Assembly (NCBI GenBank): GCA_008828725.1
Contig: MEHQ01004504.1
Span: forward strand, 124,001 to 188,000
Origin: Saccharina japonica
Taxonomy: Eukaryota > Sar > Phaeophyceae > Laminariales > Laminariaceae
Reading direction: 5' to 3'
DNA: 64,000 bases
Under the pieces are notes generated by a model. That model had not been told where the DNA came from. It was given only the letters and a program-made list of their open reading frames with translations, and did not search any database. Both the position numbers and the translations under genes were made by a program. Every line of letters starts with the position of its first letter. Position 1 is the first letter of the stretch. This document shows positions 35,201 to 49,149 of this stretch, one piece after another.

Positions 35201-38200
35201 CTCATGTGACCGCCCTCCCAGAGAATAACGGCGTTCCCTTTTAGTATAGGTAGCGTGCCCCCTGTTGTACTTGTAGTCACATCGAAACAGCAACGCGATA
35301 CATTGTTCACGCGCTTACCATGAAGAACAACGCTGGCCGTGTGCAAGACGTATTGACTAAATGTGTTGTCGAACGCGTCAAATATTGGGTATAGCTGCTC
35401 AGATGTAACGCGATCCACGCGTCATACATGGTTTGTTCGAAAATGGTTCACCCACCTAAACGATGTTCTGTTTTCGTTCCGTTTCTCTTCTGACAATGTG
35501 CAGGGCATATGCCAATCACAACATCTTACCATCCACAAACATTGGAATGAAACGAGGCGAATATATGCCTACAAGTAATAATAATAAAAAAAACACAACG
35601 CGTATGTATGTAAGCGTTGCACGTCCGCCGCTATATGTAGCGTGCGAGATTCTACAACACGCAACACAGCTTTCTTCGAACAAGAGCAGTCGACCTGCAG
35701 CCGAAAAAGGCCTTGTAAAGAGGAAAGTGTGGTATGTATACAACAAGTACTCGTAGTCGTCTACAGCAGTACTAGAAGTACTCGTAGTCGTCTACAGCAG
35801 TAATACAGTATGTGTAGCTCAGTGTGAACACGGCGGAAATGAACATCCCTGACGCCCAAGCGCACACACACACATACAAATATACTCGCAAACACGCACC
35901 GTGGCCTTTTTGCCGTAGGAGACCCGGTTCCCGTTGGGATCGGTGACCCACAGGTCCAGGTCGTCGTTCGAGGCCCACTCCAGCTTAATCCTCAGCGCCT
36001 CGCTGCAGCCCTCGTTGACGACATCCAGCTCGAACACCGTGCCATCTACAGAGGCATCGCCCCCATCGGCGGGGTCGAGCACGACGAAGCTCAGGATGCC
36101 CGCGCTGTATCCGATCGGGAAGTCGGTGATGGTGACCGCGAAGTTGCCCGTCGCGGGATCTATTTCGCCCTCTCCGCGCACGAAGTCACTCTCGGCGCCT
36201 TTGTTGTGCAGGTACAGGAAGAGCGCGGTGGAGGCCGGGAGTGCGGTCTCGTCGTCCCTGGCGAAGTTGCCGGTCACCGAGATCGTCCCGGACTCCGCTC
36301 CCTCGGCGATCAACAACTTGAAGAATTCTTCTCCCACGACGTCGAGCTCGGGGTGGCCGGGGCCTGCCCACCCTGCCGCCGCCTGTGAACAAAAACCGAC
36401 AAAGAGGGATGGGTGCAACATCATAGAAATGAGATCAGACCGTAGAAACAAAGTAAGTATCCTTCCAGGAAGATTCTACAAGCCACCAAGGCCTTCTCGA
36501 GCAGTCCAAAAGTGTCATCAGTTCGTTAACACTCACATCGGCTATGATGGCGCTGGCGATGTTTCCCGGCAGATTCAGGTCTCTCAGAGCTGAAATGAAC
36601 AGATCAGAAGCGCGCCGGGTGCAGCATATGCGTGTCAGGCGGGGACCGTACCCGGGCGGGTCTATGAAACAAATTGTATCAATTAACAAAACGCACATAT
36701 CTCTATTATGTATTATGTATACACACATGTATATATATCAAATGAATACTAATATATAATATATATATGATTATCGTGTTTGCTACGTGTTCTACAATCT
36801 ACAACTCATGTTGCCGGAAGGGGGTCGAACACCCTTCGCATGATTTCGCACGCGAGTCCTCGATGGGATCTTACCTACTGCACATATACCTTGCGCCGCG
36901 CTTCAACATCCTACACATAACGGCAGATGAGGATCTATCCACTTAACTACTGCACATATATCTTGCGCTACAACACCATACACATGACGGCAGGTGAGGA
37001 TCTATCCACAACCACCGTAGATCCAGATCTGCTCGAGGGGTGCAACTAGTTGTGTAGTATGAAAAAAAGATACCATGAGGGTTAAGGTTTTCGTTTATCT
37101 CTGAGCGAATACCACCGGCAAAACGCGGGTCGCGCAGTCGTTCTCAAACGTCAGAGCGACCCTGGAGAGACCGGCCCGGTCTCATCCACGATCGAGTGAA
37201 TTGTATTGTCGTAACAAGAGGGGCGGAATTCGAACGACGCACCTGCAGCAGTGCAAACCTCCGAGCCCCCAGAAGAAACCAGCCCGGAGGTGCACTTGGT
37301 GCAGGGCGGCAAACCGTCGGAGCCGAACGTGTTTGACGGGCACTTTCCTGAACGTGCACTCGAGCAAGCGAAGGGGGCTCGGTTAGGTTGTATTGGGTCG
37401 TCGCAGGACGGAGCGCACTATGATTCTAGAGCTACAGACGCAAGAAAATTGTGAGTGTTAACGGCACAATGACCTATATTTCCTTCATTTACCGGTAAAC
37501 GGCCTGTACCGGGTAGATTATATAAGGGTTTGTGCATTTTCCTAAACACAATCATACGTTTGGAAAGCTCTTACTGGTTTTGTTGCGAGCTGCTCAAGTC
37601 TCCCATAAGTTGGACCGGGACTTTATGTGCCAAGGGGTGTTTGCTCCAACTGGGACTCGAAACCGGTTCGGGCGTTAACCCCAGCACGGTCTGCTTTATA
37701 TACTTTGCGTGACCGATTCGTTTTCATAGCCACCGCCTACGGCGATTACACGTGCTTTGAAGTTTGAAAACAGCTTCGGGAATGTGACCTGATGAAGTGG
37801 GTTGGTGTTATCTTGCGCAGAGTTTGGTTCACGGACCAAGCCTGGGTGCAAACAAACGCGACGCCAATTATATATGACGTCGTACAGAGTATTCGCCGAG
37901 AAGCGTACATACACGCATGAATGCCTGCATTGCTATATTTAGCCGAGTGCGTCGAAGAAAAAAACAACAGACGAATACAACTTTAAGGTCGAACGACCCC
38001 GGTAATTCCCTGAGCCTCCTCGCTTGGGAGGTTGTACGTAATAGGCCGCACCCCTAATGTTTTTCGTGTTTGCTTTCCGAGAATATACACAGACTCTAAA
38101 TACAGAGAATCGAATCCAGCAAGGACCAAATCTGCAACGTTTGCAATTATCTAATGGTACAGCGATGTTGGGGGTACTTCCTCAGCAGAAGTGCCGCACC

Positions 38201-41200
38201 ATACTGTAATGCTACGACGTGTACCCCCCCTATCACGCCACATTCTCTAGGTGGGGGTAGCAATGATTGGCTGCTCGTGGTTTTTACTATCTGGGGTCCA
38301 CAACTGAATGAAAACCCGATATCGTTTACTCTTTTAAATAAATTATGTTTTCGTAATGTACCTATAAGGCCACATGGCTCGTCGGGTTCCCATTTCAAAA
38401 TATTCTCCGAAGACGCTTGCTACGGTAGAGGTGCACCACTTTTGCCTTCTAAGGGTGGTCACTTGAGCAGCTATATACCTCACCCCAGAAACGGATTTTG
38501 GAGGAAACTGTAAGTGCTGCCCGATGATCAATCCCTTCCTGGCCTGCGTAAACCTTGAAAAAAAAATGCAACACAAGAATGAAATTCCGACGATGTTTTG
38601 AGCTAAGGGCGCGTTTTAACGAAGAAAAAAAAACAAAAAGTTGGAAAAAAAAAACAAATCAAATCCGCTTTTCGTCGGTCAGAACCCGCACCACCACTCA
38701 GGATTATACCCCAACATCCTAATCTTTGGTGCTGGTGGGTGTGTTGACCAATGAAAAGCGAATTTTGATTTTATTTTTTCCAAATTGAATTTATTGTATT
38801 CTCGTTAATATGGGCCCTAAGGAGTGCCGTCACTCAGAAAACGTTCCATCCTCAAAGTGCTACCTTTTATCGTATCGTAGCACGCGTCACGAAATAAAGT
38901 ACTTCCACACCCTATATCGCAGCATGAACCAAATCGAACAAAACTCCACCCAAAAAGTGCCACTGGACTCACCGTAGGCGTCGATGGTGCAGTCACTGTC
39001 GGCGTAGCCGGTCACCGTGGCGGTCAGCCTTTCCGTCTCCTCTTGGAATTCAGAAAACACGCCTCCAGCGATCCACAGAAGCTCGCCGCCGGAACGGGCG
39101 GTAATTGTCCACTTGGCGCCAGCGTCCGCCTCGCCCCATATCTCGTAGTCGCCGAGCACGGCGTCATCGGCCACGTTAAGGCCGTTCAGGGTCAAGTAGG
39201 TTTCCGTGGAAGGATTCTCGGAGCCGTTACTACGATCGTGACCGTCAGCCATCATGCCAACATCCTGTGAGGCAAAATTGTGTAACACGCGCATAAAAAA
39301 ATTACGTTGTGCACCAGGTATCTATATACAGCAAAAGGGAGGTGTGACCTTAGGCGAAGATCCATTATACATCGTGTACATCGTTGGGTAAAAACAAAAC
39401 CATTATGGATGGGACTCCTACTCAAAAGTGTCCCAAACACAAAACAAAGATTCGACCCTTGACGTTACTTACAGAAAAATATCTTACACGAACTGTGTCT
39501 GATACGACGCTGTCCTACTCTGTAGCTGTAGATATATAACGCGACGAAAATGCTCTCGGGTTTCGAGGCGCCCCTTGTGTTTTTCTGCGGCTCCTCACTT
39601 AAAGACCTCTATACCCCTCATCCAGGTTGTTGTTCAGATCCCGAAACCAATATCGCGTGTTTTACTCGTTACGTTTTGACGCGCTTTGTCATCGAAAAAA
39701 ACAAAACAGTGAAGCGAACGGAACAATTTGTTTTGCATATTTATACTCACGCCAAGCTGTTTTGAGCCTGATCCGTACACTTCGGTTCCTCCAGGCTCAA
39801 TGACGTGAAGATTCACTCCCCCGTAGCTGTCTTCCCAGGCCACGGTGACCTCCAGCGAAGCCTGGATTGACCCGCTTGGGCACTCTGTTGGTGTACGTTC
39901 ATGGGGGTTGTAATCATGGAGAGGGAGAAAATGTTAAAAGACAGGGGGGCTTAAAAACAATGTGGGCCAGAACTTCCGTGTTCGGTAATATCGTCAGCAA
40001 AAGGGTGGGTGGCGTGGGTGGTGGAAAATAAAACTTTGTGCGTTCGGAGTGGCGATGACACGAGTGTGTTTAGTCGTTTCGTAGACAGGGCATCCCACGC
40101 TTGCGCTTGGGCACCCGGTCTTGTCTTAAGGGCATCTTGTCGTGATGACGGTTAACGTCTGGACTCGTGTGGACGGAAATATGCTCGAAAAAGCATATTT
40201 GGATTTATTTTTTCGTCAATAAGGCCTACTATTTCACTCGTCACTATCATTGCTATCGTTCCCTTCAGCAGCAGTACAGGAACGTTCATGCAAATAAGGA
40301 ACACTACGTAGGTAGTACCGCAGATTTCCTGCATAGGGTCGGTGATGTGAAAAAAGCAACTTTATTCGACCTGCACCAGCGGAAACTATTTCTTCACATG
40401 CTGTGACAGGTGTCCTGTGTGTTGTGTTTTAATGTTTTGTCCGTCCCATTTATTACCTTCGCCCTTCTATTATCTCTGTAGTCGTAACTCAGATCCGGGG
40501 TCGCTAAGTAGGCTCGCCTCCCCCCTTCCCACTACGGTACGTGCCTTTAATTCCAATCGAGAGCAGATTTTAGCACTTTCTTCCCTCGTCAACTCTCGTC
40601 GATTTGTGCGTACCCACTCTACAGTATGCGCTCTCGACAGTTGTTGTCGTTCACTTGAGGATAAAGATATCAACCCCGAGACCCGAACCCTAGATTTCCA
40701 AGTCAGCAGGCTTCGTGGTTACCTGCTAGACCACCGGGGCGAACGGCCTGGAGACGCGTGGCTACACGTTTATTTCAACGATGGCTCAAACACGGGCAGC
40801 AAATACTACAGACCCCGACATACCTGAAGAAGAAACCGCCGGAGTCGGCGCCGGCGTGGCGACTGTCTCCACCAGATAATTCCACGTAAAACGCAGTCGA
40901 GAATCGGGGCCGATTGGGGAGAGAGAAGCAGCGGTAAGAACCAATTGCATATATATAGATATACCTTAAGCCACAAGTTGATCCGATATAGTCATCAAAT
41001 AGACACCTCCTTGAAACACGACACGTTAAGCGAAGCCGGAAACACCACCCTCCTACATACGTTCGGGCGTGTGCACATCTGATTAAAATGTAGCGTAAAC
41101 ACGATTATTGCGGTAGCTTCCATAGCTGGTCTTGAAAGGATGGATAATTGACCTGCAGGGCTCCATCAATTAAAAGACTTCCAGCTACCCGGTAAAGGCC

Positions 41201-44200
41201 CAGTCGTGTTGCACGCAATGATTCGGTGCAAACCTTCCTTCCTCCCATTGGGTTGTTTATGCAGCGAAGCCTAAACTAGTACTCAAGAAGCCAGTGTGTG
41301 GGTGAGGTATGGAATGAAGGACCTACAAAAATTGAGAATGGCCCGACATAATATGTGCTGTGGTCTCTATTTTAGCGTGCGTCACCAGTGACTTAAACCC
41401 CTCAAGAACTGGTCCCACATATTTGCGGACAAACTACTTGGAAATAGTGTGGGATTTGTTTTTTCAGTTCGTAGTGGGTTAAGCTGCGACCCCTGAAGTG
41501 GTTGGTATAGCTTCATGGTATCTTATGGCACACCTCCAATGGTTGCATGCTACTGAGGAGTGTGTGTTTTCCAACAAACTCACGGCAAGTTGTAGTTTGG
41601 TACAAGCTGAGAGACATGTCGCCGCCGCAGGTCGACGCGGCATCCCCGGCGCAAGGGGTGGAGCAGACGCCATCGCCGTGGCGGTCGAAGTTCGTGTTGG
41701 TTTCTTTCTCGGTGATGTCGCATCCGGCGCACCAGCACCTGGGATAGACGGCAACACGCACAGTAAACCGAGTATACTGCTGTGAATATTTGGTTCATAG
41801 CAGCCCGTATATACTTACTCACGTTTCGTGTGGGTTAATATTTAGGGTGTGTCTAGATACGTACCCAGGTACGCTTACCATAACCAGTCATGACACCGAG
41901 ATGTCCTGAGAGTGCACACCTTGTATTGGTGAGTGCTCGGCATTACGCATCACAGCAGGGTCGCCTTCTTCGTGCTAGCAAAACATACATACGCAGAGTC
42001 GATCAGACCAGGGCGAACATCCTAAATATAATAAGCATCGCATACAAACTCAAGCAAAACACGGTGTTCCCTTACAATTGAAACAAGCCACTCACCTCAG
42101 CTAAGTAAACGTCTGGCTGAGGTGCAAAGGGCATCTGTACTGCACAACGAAAATATCTGATTGAGTAAAGCAGGAATTACTGTAGCAGTAGCAGGCCAGA
42201 GCAGGGGCGACACTTCCCCCGTTCCGGAGGCGTGCTACTGCAGAGGTGCACCTCCTTTTTTCTGGGGCTCCTAACTTGAGGAGCTCAATGCTCGCCCCGA
42301 AACTGACTCTGCCGATATGGAAAGTGCAACTCGATGGACCATCCCATGGCCTTAAGGTATACAACGGATAATAATGCCGAGCAAGGATGACCTTCCGATG
42401 ATGTCGGGTTAAAAGCGCGTGCTACGATAGAGGTGGCATTTTTTGGTTTGAAGATTTTTCTGAACAATCCACCTCCTTAACCTGTCATTCTTGTGTGTCG
42501 AAACATTTTCCCGTGATGCTCTTACTGTAGACCATGGGACCGTTCATCGGGTATATAGCACTTTTAGTTTACTTCAAAAACCAATGTTTGGGTCAGGTGT
42601 AGAGGCCCTGAATTGAGGAGCTCCAGAAAAAAAACATGGTGCACCTCTATCGCAGCATGCGTCTAAAGAGTCCTCCTGTCGTTCAGAAAATTGTTCAACA
42701 AAACGGTACGACAGTAGCTCTATCGTAGCAAAATGGGGCTCCGGATGGGATGATATACAAACAAAAAAATACACGTGAGTTTTGGTGGCACGCAATGTTG
42801 ACGGTGACACTCACTCGTTCCCTTGCTGGAGGCCGTAGTAGTACTTGCTCGTCTCTCCGCACTTCGCGGCACAGTCCTTTTTATGACAGTAGGTATCAAA
42901 CGGACGGAAAACAAAGAAAGGTCAAGTGGGCGTCTTTATGTACCCAGGTATGGCATAATCGATGTTCCGGTCATCATATCTACCAAAGTACTGATATATC
43001 TGCACACTTCCACTTCGACCTTGCGACCCACAAGGAGGGCGCTCGTCACGTTAATATACGCGACCTAACCACACTCGCCAAATCTCGCACGCCGCTACTG
43101 TGGCACGGGCGACTTACAAAGAGCGGGGACTACATATAGACATGAACGGCCCGCTCGCAGATCTTGGAGACCTGGTTGAGTATATAGCCAGCGACACGCA
43201 TTCCACGGGGACTTAAAGCCGTCGACCAGTTCAGATACGTTAAACGCCCTCACAGTTGGGCCTAATATGGAGTCGCAGCAACCACAGTCGACACTTAACC
43301 AGTCGGCGATATACTATAACGGGGCACCCTAGTAAATAGGACCAAATACTGATACTACAAAAAGAGAAATATGCACGTTTTTGTGAGTCCTAAAGGTTTC
43401 TATTTACTACGTATGGTCCTCCGGAAAATACTAGTAACCTGGTGCTGTACCGCCGGGTCCCAGCCGACTAACAACTTAGTCGGATGTGTTCGTATAAACA
43501 ATAATAGCTAATTCGCAGTCCTGAAAAAAAATCGAACTCACTCCCAGGGTCATGGCGTCGTTGGAGGTGACGGTGGTGAGAACGCGATCACCAACCATGT
43601 CGCTGAAGCATCCAACGTAGTCGTCGCTAGTCGGAACGGCACCGGGGGGGGGCGACTCGACCACGGCATCGGTCATGAGCTGAACCTGCCGGCATCGCAG
43701 ATTTGGCACCAAAGGAGAAGAACATCGTGAATATATGTACATATATGCAGCCGTAAGCGCACCGAGAGCAGTCGCTTTTATCAACACAACGCGCGGGGCC
43801 GACAGCTTCACGATGACGCCCCAAGGCGAAGAAAAGGTCACAAAAGCTAAACTTTTACCGAGAGTGAGGTATCGCATGCAGCGCTCACATGTTTCCGACA
43901 CCTGGGGCCAACACTGATCAGTAACATTTAGTTAATGTCGAAACTGTTAAAAGTCTGCAGCCAAAGTGTGGAACCACAAGGAACCACAAGTAAAACCTGG
44001 TCTGACACGTTAAAGTTCTGCTGCTGCCCTGCGGTTGGTGATGGGGCCACCTTGCAGAAATCTAGGAGGTAACACCAGCGATAGGCGCGCTAGAGCTGCG
44101 CGTGTACGCTAATATTTGGTCTCTGGCGGGTTAGCCGGACATCCGAAGATGGCGGAAATAGACCATGCATACCCGGGATACACCCCTTGAGTACGTAGAT

Positions 44201-47200
44201 ACCCTCCTCATTCCATTCTCGTACATGCCCACGTTTCGAAACTTGGAAGTAGACCCCAAAAACATTGTCGAACGCCAGAACGGCACCTGCATGTATGTAT
44301 GTATGGTCTGGCAAGTCTCTCATTTTCTACGAATGCTTGTTGATAGCAGTGAATATTATAATATAGACGCACTGCAAATATAGACGTGCTACTACTCTGT
44401 ACAGCTGTAGGTTGCACCAAAAGTCCGATAACGCTCGTAAAAAGGGTTATTACACGCTGTGGCGATAAAAAACGACTTACGTACGTGCATAGTACTACAG
44501 CAAAACCAAAGCAGCAAAAAAGGGTGTACCTCTGTGATGCTGAGCCAGACGTTCTCCTCCGCTCCCGCCTCCTGCAACACGATCGTCGAGGCCTGCGTAG
44601 CGGACAACGCGTACGCCTCCAACTCGAGCGTAATCGCACTGGTCACTATGGTGGTGGACAGAACTCCGTCCACCAGAACGTTCACGGTTCGGTTGCGCTC
44701 GTTCCCCTTGAACATGGCCATCCTTATCTCGGAAATGTCCTGTGGCTGATCAAAGGTGAAGGTCAACTCGCAGACATCGATCTCAGACATGGACGGTCTG
44801 CAGGCCCAGCGTGAGCCCGGCTCGATGGTGCCGTCGAACACGTTGTCGGCCACGCAGCCGCCGGGAGGACACCCCCAGCCGTCGATTCTGGTGTCCCATC
44901 CGTTGGCGGATACGGCGACTCCGGTCGCCTCCGTAAGGGCCGCTGATGGGAAAAGGAAAAAGGAAAACGGAAAGCAAGCGCCGCAATTCAACAACAAGTA
45001 GCTCAGATTGAAAGTTATGGAAAATCAAGCATGCCTTGTTGTGTTGTTGTTCGCGCGTCTATAGTACGCATCCCCGAAGACGTACAGTAAGTAGTCGATC
45101 GTCACAGGACAGGCTCCAGAAATTCTAGAGAAGACGAATTCCTCCGGAGAACAGAAGAAAACACATATTACAAAACAAAACAAAGTACAACACGCGGTAC
45201 ACATCGCCACTGCGGTGACACGTCGAACACGTAATGCAAGAGAAATCATTGGTACCTTGGAGTGATTTCGACTATATTTGTAAACATAAATAAGGAACCA
45301 ATTGCTGAGAGCGCCTTCGTATCGTGGGTATGAGGAATTCGACGCCAGCCGACAAGGGAAGAAAGTAAGTAGTAGTGCTGAAATATTCTGGAGATGAAAT
45401 AAACTCAAGGCATGTTGCGTTAGTTGGGAGAGGGAAAGAAGGCCTACATACAGTAGTGACCCCGGGATCTGAGTTACGACTAAATAGGGAGAGAGAACAT
45501 AAGGGCGAAAAAAGAAAACACTAAACGGGAACAAAAACTATATCTCCCCTTATAGAGGTACGCAACACTTTTAGACTTTCAGGCTAAAATGGTCTCTGAA
45601 TGATCTGTCCCAACTCGTGGGACTTTGATTCTTGTGGTGCACAATGCTACTCGTACCGGTATGTTGTATACTGTGATAAGGGCAAGGGGTTGTTCATCCG
45701 GTACGTACATAGCACTTTCGATTTCCTCCAAAAACAAGTTTTTTTGAGTTATACGGGCTGGGCTGGGCTGGCCAAGAATGGTTGTTTTTTTTTACTCGTC
45801 CGGCGGTTTCTCAATCATTTTGAAATATTACGACGCAAAGTTATTAGCTGTGTGTTCCTGAGTGCACAGAGTGCATTTGTCGACGTTGGGATTTTCGAAA
45901 TACGAGTTAATTTCGCCAAAACCAAAAGTAAAAAAGAAAAGAAAGACTGTGCCTTAAATAAACGAGAGATATATACATATACGTATGTCGATAGTTGAGT
46001 CTATCAGCTATACTAAACTCCACCACTCTTGAGTTGCTGATTTCGCTCAAAATCGGTCTGTATTTTCCTTGAGGCATGCCGAATCGACTGATATCCTCAC
46101 CATCGCCTAATTCGCCGATCATCAAGAGATATGGCGTACGTAAGGTTCCCCATACAAACTCAGGGCAAGACCAAGGTATTCATTGCCTGCTGCACCTTCT
46201 GATTTTTTTTTTCTGTCAGTTGTGGCCGAAAACCAATTCCTAATTTTCCTGAAATGCGCCTAGCTCAGGAAAAAAAATATAAAGAAAACGTGCGGTAGAT
46301 AATCCCTTCGAGAGACACTATTCAGAAGCACGTGCCAACTTTTCAGATCAAAACTCGAAAAAACCAGTTGGGGAAAAAACGGACTGAGAAAGTGCTTGGC
46401 CAATTAAAAAGCTGGTCGTGGCCAGCCCAGCTCGTAGGTGTAAAGGCTCCGAGAGGGACAAATCTCAGAAAAAACACGCTGCACCTCTGCCGTATCACGC
46501 ATCCAATACTATTAATATTAATAGTAATTTTGCGTCTCAACTTGAAATCAATTGCTCATTGATATAAATCAATTGAATTTTAAAAATCAATCTCAGTTCA
46601 ACTTATATTTGATTTATTGATTTAAATCAATCTCGGCCGAGATCTCGATCAATACTATTTTGTTGATTTATCGGGTTTGTTTTGTTATCTTACCCTCTGA
46701 GCCGTCCGCATTGTGTCTCCACGCTATATATATATATATGCTGTACGCCCACAAGACCATACAAAGTCTCTGGCTCGTCATTATTGGACGTCGCCTGTCC
46801 ATGGTACATCTATGGTACTGCCAAACTACTCTGATATTGTATTTACTGCAGGCAGTGTAGCATCCGCCCTCTCGTGTTCGTCCCTCCCGCCAAACCTGTA
46901 TATATATATATGCCACCACACACAACACAGCAAAAACTACGCTGGTTGCTAGGTGTGCGTTGATTGATACTTTCGCCAACCCACTAGCGCCGGCGACCAC
47001 GCTACCGCAGACCCCGAACACCAGCTACCACGTTACCACAGCTTGTTCTTCACAGTCTCGTGCGGAAAAAGGATATGATATCGGCTGCCATCTCTCCACT
47101 CAATCAAGCGATTGCGCTTCTTCTTCGTGATCGTGCTTCCTCCTATAACGGGATACCATAGTAAATTCAAGTAAATAGGACCTACCAGTACGGTAAAGAC

Positions 47201-49116
47201 AAAAGCTATATATTTCACTATTTTTAGGCACAATATTTGGTCCTATTTACTAGTGTTTACTATGGTCCCCTGTAAGACCGAGAACAGGCGTTCCGATGCG
47301 GCGGACGATGCTTACACTGCGAGGTGCTTGCGGGCCAAGATGGCGACGTTCGGAACGTGCTTTTGGTTTCCTGCCCACCACTGAAGGGGGCCGCCGAGGG
47401 CTTTCACACGGTTGAAACTGACTTGTTCCTGGTTCCTGTAAAGGGACCATTCGTTCATGATAATAGCGTCCTTCACCGAAAGAGCGGCCATGGACTTACG
47501 TAAGTGGGGGAGAGTCTGCGTCTACACGTACGCTTGCCTCAAGCTGTCTGGCTTGTTTCCCTTTCTCTAAATGCTAACAGATGCATGAGACATTTCATCT
47601 GCCCGTTAGGTTGATCTTGTTACTCTCCCGTTAGGTTGATCGAGTCACTCATTCGTAGCGTGGTTGGTTCCCCGTAGTGTCCGACGCAAAAACAGCAGGA
47701 TACACACGCTTAAAACTTTGATAGCACCGTCGCCGTCCCTGTCTCGCCCGTGGCGTTTTCAGGAATCCCTGCGCCCACCACAGGAGACCCTGAGAGAGAT
47801 AGCTTCCTAGCCTGGGCGGCCAAAAGTGAGAGTATGCACGCGTTGGCGCGCACGCGCCGACGCATGCCTTCGCTCTGGTCTACTCTACTCGGATCTTTTC
47901 ACCTGGGCGTTGTGAGGCGTGCGTGTGTGTGCTGCGTTTTTTCAATTTCAGGAATATTTGAACAAGCAATTCACTATTCTCCATAGGGGGACGCTAACCA
48001 GTTTTTTTTTTTGCGAAATCACATCCAAATATCATAGGATTTTATTTTTCAAATTGAACTTTTTGCTGTCTTCGTCACTACAGCATGGGCCCTAATAATA
48101 ATAATAATAATGATAATAATGATAATATATACCTGGTATATACATACATACTATTAATATTAATGCTAATATTTACTGTAATAACCCGTTTCTGTAATTA
48201 CTAGGCTCCGCCGTCATCGTTGCTGCCGTGTAGAAGTCGCCTTGGAGAGGTCCCGGAGCGACGGTCCCTTGTAGCCGTCGTTGCGGTCGACGTCACCGAG
48301 CAGAGTTCTTTCTTATTCAAAAAACAAAATCTTATCAAGTAGCAAGGAGATGCTACCGCCGTGCTACACAGCGGGTCTATTATAGTTCTGGCACCGTGAG
48401 GGCCTCCTCGAGGCTCACCTTGGTCGGGTCATTAGGTTGGAGGAAGATCGAGGCATCTTGAGGGGAGAGGTCAACGTCGTTCATGCAGCGGACCTCTAAC
48501 GCCCTCAGATCCGGTCTGGCCGGATCTTTGGTGCTTGACTTTGAGATGTATCCTTCCATGCATGCGTGTTCTGAGATCTACGATAGACACTTCTAGCCCT
48601 AACCGTCACATTTTTATACGTATATACGTATCTCTAGCACTTTTGTGACCACGGGCTGTGATCTTGCTAGATCAGACTATAGGGATTAGCAACTGAAACG
48701 AGTTTAATGTCAAGACAACAACAGCAACAATTCAATGAATATTGATGGGGATAAAATAGGCCACGGAGTTGGAGCTGGCAATTGCGCGTTCACGAGTATC
48801 GAAAATACTAAAATATTAAAACAAATACGTGTGTTTCCTGGTGATCTCCGTACAGCAGTATTCAGACAACGGAAACTAAAAATATCGTCCCTTGAGATCC
48901 GATTTTTCGCCGATATCCCCGTGTGTCATATTCATGTTAATAGTATTAGTAAAAATGTAAACTATATTAATAGCTGGTACGCACTTAGTGTGTTGTAAAT
49001 TTTGAACAAAAGACGGAGCGCGGCCTGCAAAACTCGACATTTTATTTTACCTGGCATGATATTACAGCAGTACAAAGTATTGAAAATGTAATAATGTTAT
49101 CTCTCCTTATACATAC

Positions 49117-49149
<33 letters not shown>

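Noticed and set aside
36801-36880. Possible tRNA gene (GGTGTTCGACC on the minus strand)
   Set aside because: There is one B-box-like element but no A box at the right distance and no acceptor stem.
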